NCBI GenBank assembly: GCA_015179125.1
Contig: WHVA01000413.1
Location: 1 to 64,000 of the forward strand
Direction: 5' to 3'
Length of the DNA: 64,000 nucleotides
Source of the DNA: Gautieria morchelliformis
Lineage: Eukaryota; Basidiomycota; Agaricomycetes; Gomphales; Gomphaceae
Part shown: positions 54,173 through 64,000 of the stretch, one piece after another
Layout: each line of letters begins with the position of its first letter
Numbering within the stretch: the first letter of the stretch is position 1
Program-made: the position numbers and the translations under genes
Notes under the pieces: generated by a model
Database searches by the model: none
What the model was told of the DNA's origin: nothing
What the model saw: the letters and a program-made list of their open reading frames with translations, nothing else

Positions 54173-57100
54173 TCACAACCGCCATGTTGAAAACCAATCC
54201 CACTCCCTGCTGACGAAAGCGAGCATATAATCTGCGACTGTTCCCTCTTCTTCTGTCTCCTCTTCGGGGACCGTCGCCGCCGATATCTCTGTCTCAAGAG
54301 TGGGGCCATCCTCTGCTTCGGCGGCAAAATCAGCACGATCTTCCACTTCCTTGACTGCTTCCTCCCGTGCTGCTACGCGAGCGGCATAGGCGTCCTCCTT
54401 ATCTTCGAATTCCCCCAATGCCTTTCCGAATGCCTCATCATCAATAAGAAGACTACGCCAATCGAATTCTCCCTGTTGTATCACGATATTGTCGAGCGAA
54501 CGCTTTTGGTTTGCTTTGCGCAACATGCTCTCCTCAACGGTATGCTCTGAAATAAAGCGATATATGTGGACGTCACGGATCTGGCCAATGCGGTGTGCGC
54601 TGTTATATATCGTCAGCAAACACCAAACATCACTGCGCGAAAAAATCGTCCTGACCGATCTTCGCATTGTCGATCCATCTGAGGATTGAAGTCACTGTCA
54701 TAGAATATTACTGTGTCTGCACCAGTTAAGCTTGAAATGGCAATCAGGCTATTGTGTAAAAAAATCATGGGAAGACTGCGCACTTGATCCCGACACCACC
54801 AGAGCGCGATGAAGCAATGAAGGCAAACACCCTGGCATCAGTATTAAACCGTTCGGTTATATATTGCCTATCCTCAATTTTTGTCGCGCCATCGAGGCGT
54901 AAATACCGGTAACCATGAAAGTTCAAAAATATTTCGAGTATGTCCAGAACTTTGGTCATCTGCGTGAAAATAAGCACCCGATGTCCCCCAGCTTCACGCA
55001 TTCGTAACAGTGAGGCAAGTTCCTGTAGCTTTCCACAATCGTATTGGACGAGGGATGCGTCGGGAAAGGCTATTTGCAGTTTAACGCTTGTGCGATGGAG
55101 AATAGCGTTCAGGTCCGGACATAGTCGCTGAGCGCGAAAGATCAGGCTCTCCATGCCCGATAACGCTATAGATGGCATGTCTCGAGCCACGACCGGGGGA
55201 GTGATGAAGGCAAATCTGTTGATACAACCCTCTAGATCTGCTTCTCTTTGTATATAAGACTTGACCAATGTCGGAATTATTGAAGACAAATCCATGTGAT
55301 TTGTGCGACAAAAATTAACTTCCGACAAGGGAATCAAAGGAGTGTATAGACGCTGAACCACTGATATCGTCTCAGAACCATAAACAGGTGAGGCAGCACA
55401 TCGAAGTCGATTGGTATAAGAAATCTGTGTCCACTGTTGAAGCGCGGCCAATTGTCGTTGGTATGCGATATGACGCTTAAAGCCCTGGATGGTTCTGGTG
55501 TCGACGGGTGGAGGTTCCCCAGGGAGCTCGGCAACAAAGGGTAAACATGACGAAGCGTCCAAGCTAAGGGTGGATCGTGCCTGTATCATGGATCTACCTT
55601 GGTGATGGATGAAAACCAGACCCAATAAGTCAAGGTTCAATTTGTCGCCCGGATCTTTAAGAGATCGACGTCGAATGAGGAGCTCCTTGATCTCGAAGTC
55701 TGCAATGGCCGACCGTGTCATTGCGAAAGAGGTGACTATAGGCCGGACTTCGAATAGATCCGGATGGTTGCAAACTTTTCGCAGTTGCATAAGAATATTA
55801 GCCACTTTGTGATACACGCCAGACGCAAGTGCATCTTGCGTCTGCGCTCGAGACATAAACTCGTCGTAGAGGAAACGCTGGCGTTTGGAAAGGCGGCAGA
55901 TCACAAGGTGTTCAAACTTGCTTGGCAATTCCTTTTCAACATCAGCTTTCAGACGCCGTAAAAGGTATGGCCGAAGGACGGTGTGAAGTTTCCGTACACG
56001 TTCTTGTGTCTCTTCGTCCATGACAGTGCCTTGCTCAATGGCTTTCTCCAAGGGGTCTGTCAGCAGCATTAGTCAAACAACAAGAGGGTATGATGAAAAT
56101 GCATACTGGAAAACCAATCTCCGAATTCTTTCAAATTAGCGAAGTTCGTTCCCGACATCAGGAACTGAAGAAGTGCCCAGAGCTCTGTCAGATTGTTTTG
56201 TAATGGTGTCCCAGTTAAAAGGAGCCGTCGAAAGGAACGAAACATTAAGAGAATGTTCCATCGCTGCGACTTGAAATTCTTTATCATATGCGCCTCGTCC
56301 AGGATCATGTAATACCATGCCTTACGCTTGAATATGTGGGCATCTCGACTGGCGAGTGTGTACGACGTGACACAGACATTGAAAGTGTGTTTGTTATTCC
56401 ATCCCACCCGAAGCTCCTTTCGACGCTTGGTGCTACCATGGTATGGAAGAATCTTGAAACCAGGGAGGAACTTCTTGAATTCCATCTCCCAATTTAGCAA
56501 CACGCTTGTAGGGACTACGATGAGATGAGGACCCCAAATTCCACGATCACAAGCGAGATGAGCCAGTAAAGATATAGCCTGAATGGTTTTGCTGTACGAA
56601 CCGGATTCAGTGGCAATGAGGGAAATACTAAATTCGTATCTCACCCTAAGCCCATCTCATCAGCAAGTATACCATTGAGATTATTGATGTGGAGACTAGC
56701 CAACCACTCAAGCCCAGCCTGCTGGTAAGGGCGAAGATTACCTCGCAATAAAAATGGTGCGGTAATTTTAGAACTAGGATCCCAGTCAACAGACGTTGCT
56801 GCGAAATCTACCAAATGAGAAGCAACAGGCAACTCTGCAATTACTTCTTCATACGCATCTGGGGAAGCTGCGGTGTTAACAGCTTCGGCTTCCCCTTGAT
56901 CCAATGGCTGTTCTGGTAAATCATGTTCGGAAGGCACGGTGACTAAGTCTGGGTCTCTGTTGTCCATTCCAACGTCAGGGCCAGCATCGATGTTCCATTC
57001 ATTCCTATTCTCAGAGTGTTTTAAATCCTCTGTATCATCACCTGCGGCGTCTGGAAGGGTGGCTCTCATAGGCAAGAGAGCGAGAGTCACAGATTTGGAG

Positions 57101-59781
57101 GCCTCGTTAACATCCGCAGGAGTAGACTGAGGTCCATTAGCCGCTCGTGCGTGGTCGCCACTTACGTCGACATCTCCCGGCACAAGAGGTGTTGCCGCAT
57201 CTCGCTGAGTGACAACGCCATTCGACAATCGGATGGCAATAGGTTGACGACCATTGGGCTGCGCTGAATTGCCTCCCTGGATGGTAAGGGGAGATTGCTC
57301 GTCAAATGTCGGTGCAGACACATACGTTTCTGGGAAGTTGGGAGGTGTAGTGGGTTCCGGAGAGGAAGGGTCAAGCCAAGGCAAATCGTCAGAAGGGGGA
57401 AGGGAGGGTGGAGACTGTGTGCGGGATGCGCGCCGAGAGTGTTCGGATGCTGATTCTCTGTACCCTTTTGTGGGGGGGACGCTTGGCGTGGAGGCTGCGT
57501 TGACAACCTCATGAGCGGAGACCGATGGGTTAGGGCTTCCCGGCGTCGAACTAACGGTGGTGTCAAGCGGCTCTGACAGCTGTCCACGCGATGGGAAGTC
57601 CTCGTCAGTATCCATCGTCGTAGGCTGTTCCGAAAGGACGGTCTTGGCGCCAATCTGCGCACGTTCTTGTACGGAAATTTCTGACGCTGTTGTTGACAGC
57701 GAGAGAGCTACATCCTCGGTTAAAACAGGTGTGGACACATCGGACATGGATCCATCAGTACCACGGGGTGATGGAGCCTCAGAAACAACTACGTCGTCCT
57801 CGTGTGTCATTGACGCAAATTCGACTTCGCTACTTGGCCCTCTGCTTTCTACAGAACTCCGCGCGTCTGTACCTAGAAGGAGGGAAACGTCGGCGTCAGG
57901 TTCTGCATCATCTTCTGATCCCCAGGTGTCTGTCGCAACGTCCGGGTCCTCCAATGTATCAACATCTTCGGCCTCCGACTCATCACTATCACTCCAATCT
58001 TTGGCGCTGCCAGACCTCGATCGCGCCCTGCTCAGGTCTATATGCTGGGCTTCTAATATAACACCTGATTGGTCCAGTATTGCGTCAAGATGCTTCCGAC
58101 CAAGCCGTACTTCCTCTGCCTCAAGTAGAGCACGATTTTGTTCGCGAACAGCCTAGAAATCGGTCAAAAACCAGTTTGAAACGCTGCTATAGACGAATTA
58201 GAAACGAACCATGACGGCCCTTTTCCACTGCTTTTCGACCTCCTTGGCTGTGAATTTTGCAAGACTTTTCATACGAAGGGATTCAGCTTTCCGCAATTTC
58301 TCCTCCGTTCCCTCCTTGTTTCCGTGCCATGCCATAACCAGCTTTGCAAGCTTTTTGGCTGTACTTCTCTTTATGGAGTATTCAGCGGACACTGAACGTG
58401 CTCTATGAGTCGCGGCAGAGACGAGATGATCGTAATGGTCCTCTCTCCGTATTGGCTCAACCTGGTCTGCTTCGGGGACAGCAAAACTTGAAATCCCATC
58501 GGCATTGTCAAAAAAATCTGGAATGTCGAGCATTAGACGACCCTCCTTCTTCAACTCCCGTATCCGAGCTCTCGTCTTTGCTTCTGCGAGAGACATCTGT
58601 TCTAGTTTCTCATGCGGTACGTAGGCGTCATCTTCTAACGACGAGTACGATTGAACGTAGCTTTGGATTGATGAACCGTATCGCGGACGAGGGGGTACTT
58701 GCGATGGATGTGTATAGATAGCTGGAGGTGGACGTTGAAACAGTCGTACGCGTTTAATAGTGAGCTTGGGTTGGGGATGTGGCTCAGGTTCAGAAGAAAT
58801 CGATTCCCCATCCTGGTCGCCAATAGTGGATAGATGTGGGTCCTTTCGATCGTGCTGGAGAGACAAGGAGTTGGGCCTCTTGCGTTTGGAACTGCGGGAA
58901 ACACTCGAGGTCAAAGGAATGCCAGGCGTTGAAGTATCTGGGGTGGGAGGCACCAGACCGTCCTTGGCTCTTCGAGGATGGGAACCTCGCTTCGATGGTG
59001 ATGGGGGAGGTGGAAACATTCCTTCGGTTGGAGGTTCTGAAGCCTGCAATTCAGCCACTTCTCTGGCCTTTCCCTTGCCTTTCGAGACAGAGGAAGACCA
59101 ATCAATGACTGATACCGATTTTATTGGCGACTTCTTTTTTCCAACGGGTGAACTATTTAGAGTCCGTGGTGCCACTTTGGGCATTTGCTTTGCTTTGGCT
59201 GGCTGCGTCGACGGGCCTGCAGAGATTGTAGCAGCGAGTGAAACGCGAAGTTCTGTTGTGGCACGACGCGTTTTACGAGGGGAAGACCCAGAGGCGGCAG
59301 CAGATTTGGAGATAAGGTCATGGGGTGCTTTATACTACGAGCAGAACACTCAGTGAGCGGCCACAAAAAACTGTGCACCCATACCTCAAGGAAGACTTGA
59401 CTATTGTCTTCCCTTGCAATCTGGAGCCCTTTCTGTCAGACTACAGCCCATACATCATTTCAGTGACAACGCGCCTTGGGATCATAGCCGAGTAGCGTCA
59501 CAAATTTGTCCAGGTGAAAGGCCTCGCGCACCTAACACAAATAACAGACAATATCAACACGTTCCTTAACAACCTCCTGAGCTAAAGAAACATACAAGGT
59601 CATCGTGCAGCACCATTAGCTTATCTAGATCGACTTGACGGGTACATAGCAAATCTGCTCTCCGCGCCATGATACGCTCGTCCTGCATCTCCTCTCTGCC
59701 ATCTGAATTTTGAACTTCATCCTCTTCTGGGTCGGCCGTACCTTTGAAGGATGTGTTCCGGCTCTTTTTTGGACTGGGCAT
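54173..59781 (-). CDS. SWR1: Helicase SWR1, chromatin remodelling ATPase
   Basis: A large multi-exon gene of roughly 1,700 codons. N-terminus: [20 protein letters not shown] and [19 protein letters not shown], then the HSA region ([30 protein letters not shown]), a long acidic segment, and the split Snf2 ATPase. Motifs: [66 protein letters not shown]. After a long insertion: [34 protein letters not shown], then, across an intron, [17 protein letters not shown] and [16 protein letters not shown]. The insertion is typical of INO80/SWR1 enzymes; DEAHMIKN marks SWR1. It exchanges H2A for H2A.Z. The exon boundary near 59460 is unresolved. The ATPase is intact. Confidence 0.93.
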
Positions 59782-60540
59782 AAGGACACTAGTTTGAATC
59801 AACTCTGTTTCCTGGCGGCAAAACGGACAATCTTGTCCGTTTTTCGACGATCTTTCGAGGTTGTTGAAGGAAACTGTTCTTTCAAATGTATCCCAGATGT
59901 TGAGCGAGTTCCGAGTGAGTTCGCAGATGCCTAGCCGTGGTGGTCGAGAGTAGACCTCGCATCGTCGCGCCTTGGGTGTCCATGCGATTTGTTTGTCCTT
60001 GTGGGGGAGACTGACCGCCCATCTCACCCTCAAACCTACGACTACTCGATTGGAAGCTTATAATCATAAATACTTGCATTCAAACAATATAGAAGACGAT
60101 GCAGCTGCTAGTCAACGGTTACAACGGCTTTGGGAGTGTATAGGCTTAACGCCTGCGCATGGTGAACATACATGTCTACCGCAGGAGTACCAGTATGCGG
60201 TATTATAAGAACAGTACGTATACGGATGGCAGCGCCCTGAAGGCATTCGAAACAAAGACGAAGAAGCGAGATACAGAGCGGTAGCTGGCACACAGGACAG
60301 AAAGAGAGACACGACAGCGGTAATGAATGTCTCGAAAGACTATGTGGGAGGGTATGCAATATCTATTGTGAAGTCCCTGCACATGTTGAAGAGAATGAAT
60401 GAGCCATGGTAGTGAGAATAATCCGGGATGGGTACGCAAGCAGCAGGTAAATCTGGAGTGCATGTTAAAACCGTGAAACATCTCGACAGCTGAATTAAAC
60501 ATCACCAACGATGCAATTACGTGGCAAATCCAGGAAGATG
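59782..60540. other. Intergenic, upstream of SWR1
   Basis: About 760 bases. Upstream of the chosen SWR1 ATG the same frame stays open to about 60033 (with CPFCRQ), but without family support. No other gene is evident. Confidence 0.4.
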
Positions 60541-61933
60541 TCACATGAAACCTTTGGGTAGGTCTGGAAGTCCGAGGTCCTTCAGCTCTTTGTTGGGAAC
60601 CATACCAAAATTTCTTAAGAGGCCCCTCTCCAATGCTGCAAGCAACTCTTCTGATCTTTCCTTACATAGCTTAAACCGTTTAATGGCGTTTTCCGGTGTG
60701 GTGCGGTCAACAGTGGCAGTGCGAGATAGCTTTGAAATGTCCACGAGAATTTTCTTGGGGAGAAAGCCTGGGGGTGAGATGACCGTGGGGGTGATCAGAG
60801 AGTAAGGCATGTGGGTTTGGTGAGAAGAGGAGTCTGCAGACACGGTCCGAGCCAATTCCTTTGTGAAATTACTGGAAAAAGAAATTTCGCCAGGGCTGGA
60901 AAGGTGAGTATGAACGAACAAACGAGATGATTTATGCAGTAAGGGTGAAATTGGCGAAAGTGGCTGGTCCTCAGGACGTGGAAGGTTATCGAACACGAAT
61001 GGCTCAACGTTGGGCGTCGATGGCACCGAATTTACATGGTTGATGCCTTCCTGTAATAATGCTTTAAGCTCACCAGGCGAAAGCTGAGATTGGAGTAAGC
61101 CGAGCAAAGCCCGACGATCGCGAGGCAGCTGCCACGTTTCAGACGACGACCTAGGAGGTGGACCTCGGATTTGATTGTAAGCTCCAGGATGCAACTTGGG
61201 GGAAATGCAAGGTTCAGGCTTCAGGCTGTGTGGTTTAAGTACCGGAGAAAGAAATTCAGGCGTTAAATAGGATTCATCGTCAAGCGTATCTTCCTCGTCA
61301 GATTCATCTGCGTCACCTGTGGGAGCATCCTGGTGTATCGCACATTTGGAAGGGGATTGCAAGCTTGTATTATGATCGCTCTGCATTTGCACTTGGTGGT
61401 ATTTGACAAAACGGTGCGCGTCCTCGAGAGTCACGTTAGCTAGCAGGGGGCTTTGAACCCATACCGTGAGCAATTCTGGGGAAGGATCAGGATTTTCTCC
61501 AACAAGGATTTTCAGATGATCAAGTTCGGTATTGGTGAGTGTCGGAAATACTGCAGAAAGACCTGCTGGTCAACACCAGCAGTGTCTGAACATCTAAGTT
61601 CGCTCACAGATTCCCATACCAATACGCCTGTGCGGGAGAGTCACAGGGGCTCCCTCTAATCTGCGTCTACGCTGGGAAAACCACCTATTTAGCTGTCTCA
61701 AAGTGATTCCCACGGGGTCTATTCGACTCTTAATTTCATGCAGGATTTCTCCCAAAGTGACGGCCTTGGGCTTGCCCATAGCGGCATACCATTCTATGTC
61801 GAAGGTAGGCAATTTGAGCGCAACCAAAAGATAATATATGCAACATACTTTCCAGGCATTTCTTGACATCTGGCCTAATCCGTTTCACATGTTTTGAAGC
61901 TGAACACGATGGTTGAGATGCAATGTCCTCCAT
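60541..61933 (-). CDS. Homeodomain-like transcription factor
   Basis: Three exons (61933-61849, 61793-61620, 61562-60541) give 426 residues. Residues about 18-75 form a helix-turn-helix-like unit, KRIRPDVKKCLEKWYAAMG to ITLRQLNRWFSQRRRRLEG. The last helix has the homeodomain recognition pattern WF-x-x-R-R-R, but the usual invariant Asn after WFS is Gln. The remainder is acidic then Pro/Ser-rich, with two helical C-terminal stretches (AIKRFKLCKERSEELLAALE). It is likely nuclear. It could be a divergent homeodomain or another HTH fold. The spliced frame is intact. Confidence 0.55.
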
Positions 61934-62678
61934 TGCTACGTTTTCGCGTATGGGCTTTAAAAAACAAGGTTGTCAGACACTTGGCCACGACAGAAGTGAT
62001 AAATGGCCTGTTAATCTACTCACAGCATGTACCGGGGAATTCTTGCTACAAGGACAGGGAAAGGGGACTCGAAAGGGGACTTGATTATATATAAGTATAA
62101 GGCGGTAATGTCACGGCGAGGGTCACAGCTTGGTTCCAGAAGACAGTGCCCTCTCAACGCTGACCCCATGAGGCTGTACGCCGTGCACTTGCATGAGTTG
62201 CAGGTGCCGCGTGCCAGAGTTGAAGCTAAATCTGGAGGAACAGTTGGCTGATATCTACGTAATGACGCAACAAGGCAGGTCGAGGATCTCTCAGCCTGAT
62301 ATAATGCGAACACTATGTAAGTTGAAGTGTGGTTCACATACTGGGGATTCACCAAGTACATGAGTTCATCCAAGTGACATGAGTGTAGCTGATGACGTAA
62401 TTGTCCTAAGGATATTTCGGAGGTCCGCTCCAGTCACGGTGATCCGGCTGTCACGTGGCCTTACTGGATTCACGTGAAAATGACTGTGGCGTCGCTACCG
62501 GACACCCATCGGCAGCGGTTCCCCACCTCACTAAAGATGATATTAGTTACTGAATGAAGAGACACAGTAATATTCACCGAAAAGTCTCAGAAAAATACAC
62601 ATGTTTTGGTAAGCCATATGACTCATCACTTGAGCAACTGATATTGTTAACACTAAATCCTTTCCGTCATCACAGAAT
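61934..62678. other. Intergenic, divergent promoter region
   Basis: About 745 bases between divergent genes. It contains short unsupported frames, and tcacgtggcc and attcacgtgaaaatg elements near 62452-62480 that look like CACGTG-type sites ahead of the carrier gene. Confidence 0.4.
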
Positions 62679-63956
62679 ATGTCAAAGACCAGCCAGAAGC
62701 AACCTGTTGGGTTTGCGACCCATATCGTAGCTGGTGGTCTGGCGGGAGCTATGGAGGCGGTTAGACTTCTTGCTTTCGGTGAAGGCAGCCAGCCGTACTT
62801 ATTCAACACCATGCGCAGTTGTGTTGCCAGCCTCTCGATACAATCAAAGTGCGCATGCAACTCTCCAAATCTGGTGTTGCCCCAGGAGTAAGATTATCAG
62901 ACATACTGGCTTGCTATGAATGAAATTCATTGACTCTGGACTGTCACAGACGAAGCCTCGAGGCTTCATCGCAACCGGTGTATCAATAGTGCAACGAGAA
63001 ACCCCCCTGGCGCTCTATAAGGGCCTTGGTGCCGTCTTAGCGGGAATCGTACCGAAGATGGCTATCAGGTTCGCGAGTTTCGAGACATATAAAACATGGC
63101 TTGCAAACAAGGAGACGGGGCAGACTAGTGTGGGCGCAATATTCTTTGGTAGGGCCTTCCCCTTCAACATATGTCCAACTGATGACATGTTTCTGGGATA
63201 TCATGCAGCGGGGCTGGCAGCAGGTACCACCGAAGCGGTTGCAGTCGTGACCCCTATGGAAGTCGTCAAGATCCGTCTGCAAGCACAATCTCACTCACTC
63301 GCTGATCCTCTCGAAGTTCCCCGTTACCGTAATGCAGCACATGCGGTCTATACCATCGTCAGAGAGGAGGGTTTCGGAACACTGTACAGGGGAGTGAGTC
63401 TTACAGCACTGAGGCAAGCAAGCAACCAAGGTTTGCGGTATGTCAACGATTAAAAGCTGTAGCTGACGGACTGGTTATCAAAGGCGCAAATTTTACTGCA
63501 TATCAAGAGCTGAAAAAGGTGGCACATAGACTTCAGCCTGACCTCGTAGATCTACCATCTTATCAGCACATGTTCATTGGTCTTATTTCGGGAGCCATGG
63601 GGCCATTCTCAAACGCACCTATAGACACTATTAAAACCCGTGAGTCATGAGAGTTGTGGTAAAGTCCTTAAAGAGCATATAACGTCACTGACAATGTCCT
63701 CTGGAATCTTTTTCAATGCCGATCAGGTCTCCAAAAGTCTTCTGCAGCGGAAGGGGAGTCAGCCTGGACTCGTATAACCCTCATTGGGAAAGAAATGTGG
63801 CGCCAAGAGGGTGTCAGATCATTCTACAAAGGCATAACACCTCGTGTCCTGCGCGTCGCCCCTGGTCAGGCTATTGTATTCGCCGTCTATGAACGCGTCA
63901 GGAGAGTCATTGAGAACATGAAGGAAAGGACGACGGACGACTCATATACAGAATGA
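62679..63956 (+). CDS. SFC1: Mitochondrial succinate/fumarate-type carrier
   Basis: Six exons give about 318 residues. The three carrier signatures are present: QPLDTIKVRM, TPMEVVKIRL and APIDTIKTRL (P-x-D/E-x-x-K/R), each closing a roughly 100-residue repeat with paired membrane helices. Repeat 1 starts GFATHIVAGGLAGAMEALCC; repeat 3 has QHMFIGLISGAMGPFSNAPI; the end has FYKGITPRVLRVAPGQAIVF. Overall similarity is to yeast Sfc1, which exchanges succinate for fumarate across the inner membrane and supports growth on C2 compounds. The third-repeat signature is split by an 89-base intron. Substrate is inferred from resemblance. Confidence 0.88.
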
Positions 63957-64000
63957 TTCCACAAATACGTATCCAAATCTATAGCTAGTCACTTTATATC

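Noticed and set aside
54765..54790. SWR1 truncated after GGVGI
   Set aside because: A normal intron follows; the next exon supplies the expected [18 protein letters not shown] segment.
1..64000. tRNA or rRNA genes
   Set aside because: No cloverleaf with A and B boxes and no conserved rRNA stretch was noticed; a covariance search was not possible here.

Overview
The window comes from a filamentous fungus, almost certainly an agaricomycete basidiomycete. Genes are dense, introns are numerous and short (about 40-100 bases, mostly 48-60), intergenic gaps are small, and the transposons are fungal RepHel Helitrons and a Copia element. No rRNA, tRNA or CRISPR array was seen. Exon structures below were worked out by hand from reading frame, GT/GC-AG sites and expected protein families. 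There is no transcript evidence.

Bases 1-2500 hold broken host pieces: a degenerate copy of a gene start whose intact relative lies at 22.2-22.4 kb, a truncated kinase, and an intact three-exon gene for a PD-(D/E)XK nuclease-like protein. Bases 2555-20513 are a transposon island on the minus strand. Three Helitrons of one family sit head to tail with no bases between them: B (17405-20513, 5' truncated, RepHel with one amber codon), C (13504-17404, non-autonomous, both ends present, full of tandem repeats) and A (2555-13503, 3' truncated). Helitron A's RepHel gene is split by a Copia retrotransposon (3902-9040, 5-bp target duplication AGTCC) that carries near-identical LTRs but broken reading frames.

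Bases 20514-64000 are ordinary host chromosome. In order: a sororin-like candidate sharing an 89-bp promoter with a small conserved gene; an Sld7-like replication factor; a cyclase-family hydrolase; an unknown protein; a BTB protein; a PARG-like macrodomain protein; two small membrane proteins; a secreted GH28 polygalacturonase (14 exons); a membrane-anchored adhesin-like protein with one frameshift; LSM4; DPH5; ERV2; asparaginyl-tRNA synthetase with two GC-AG introns; a SulP sulfate permease; an FSH serine hydrolase; a metallo-beta-lactamase lactonase-like enzyme; a COX14-like protein; a membrane J-domain protein; the SWR1 chromatin remodeller; a homeodomain-like protein; and the SFC1-type mitochondrial carrier.

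The host genes do not form a pathway cluster; they are mostly single-copy housekeeping genes (RNA decay, translation, replication, chromatin, mitochondria, ER oxidation). The most unusual structure is the seamless Helitron array and its terminal architecture. No wholly new system was recognised with certainty. The PD-(D/E)XK gene at the Helitron edge, the sororin candidate and the 40-residue membrane protein are the best leads.
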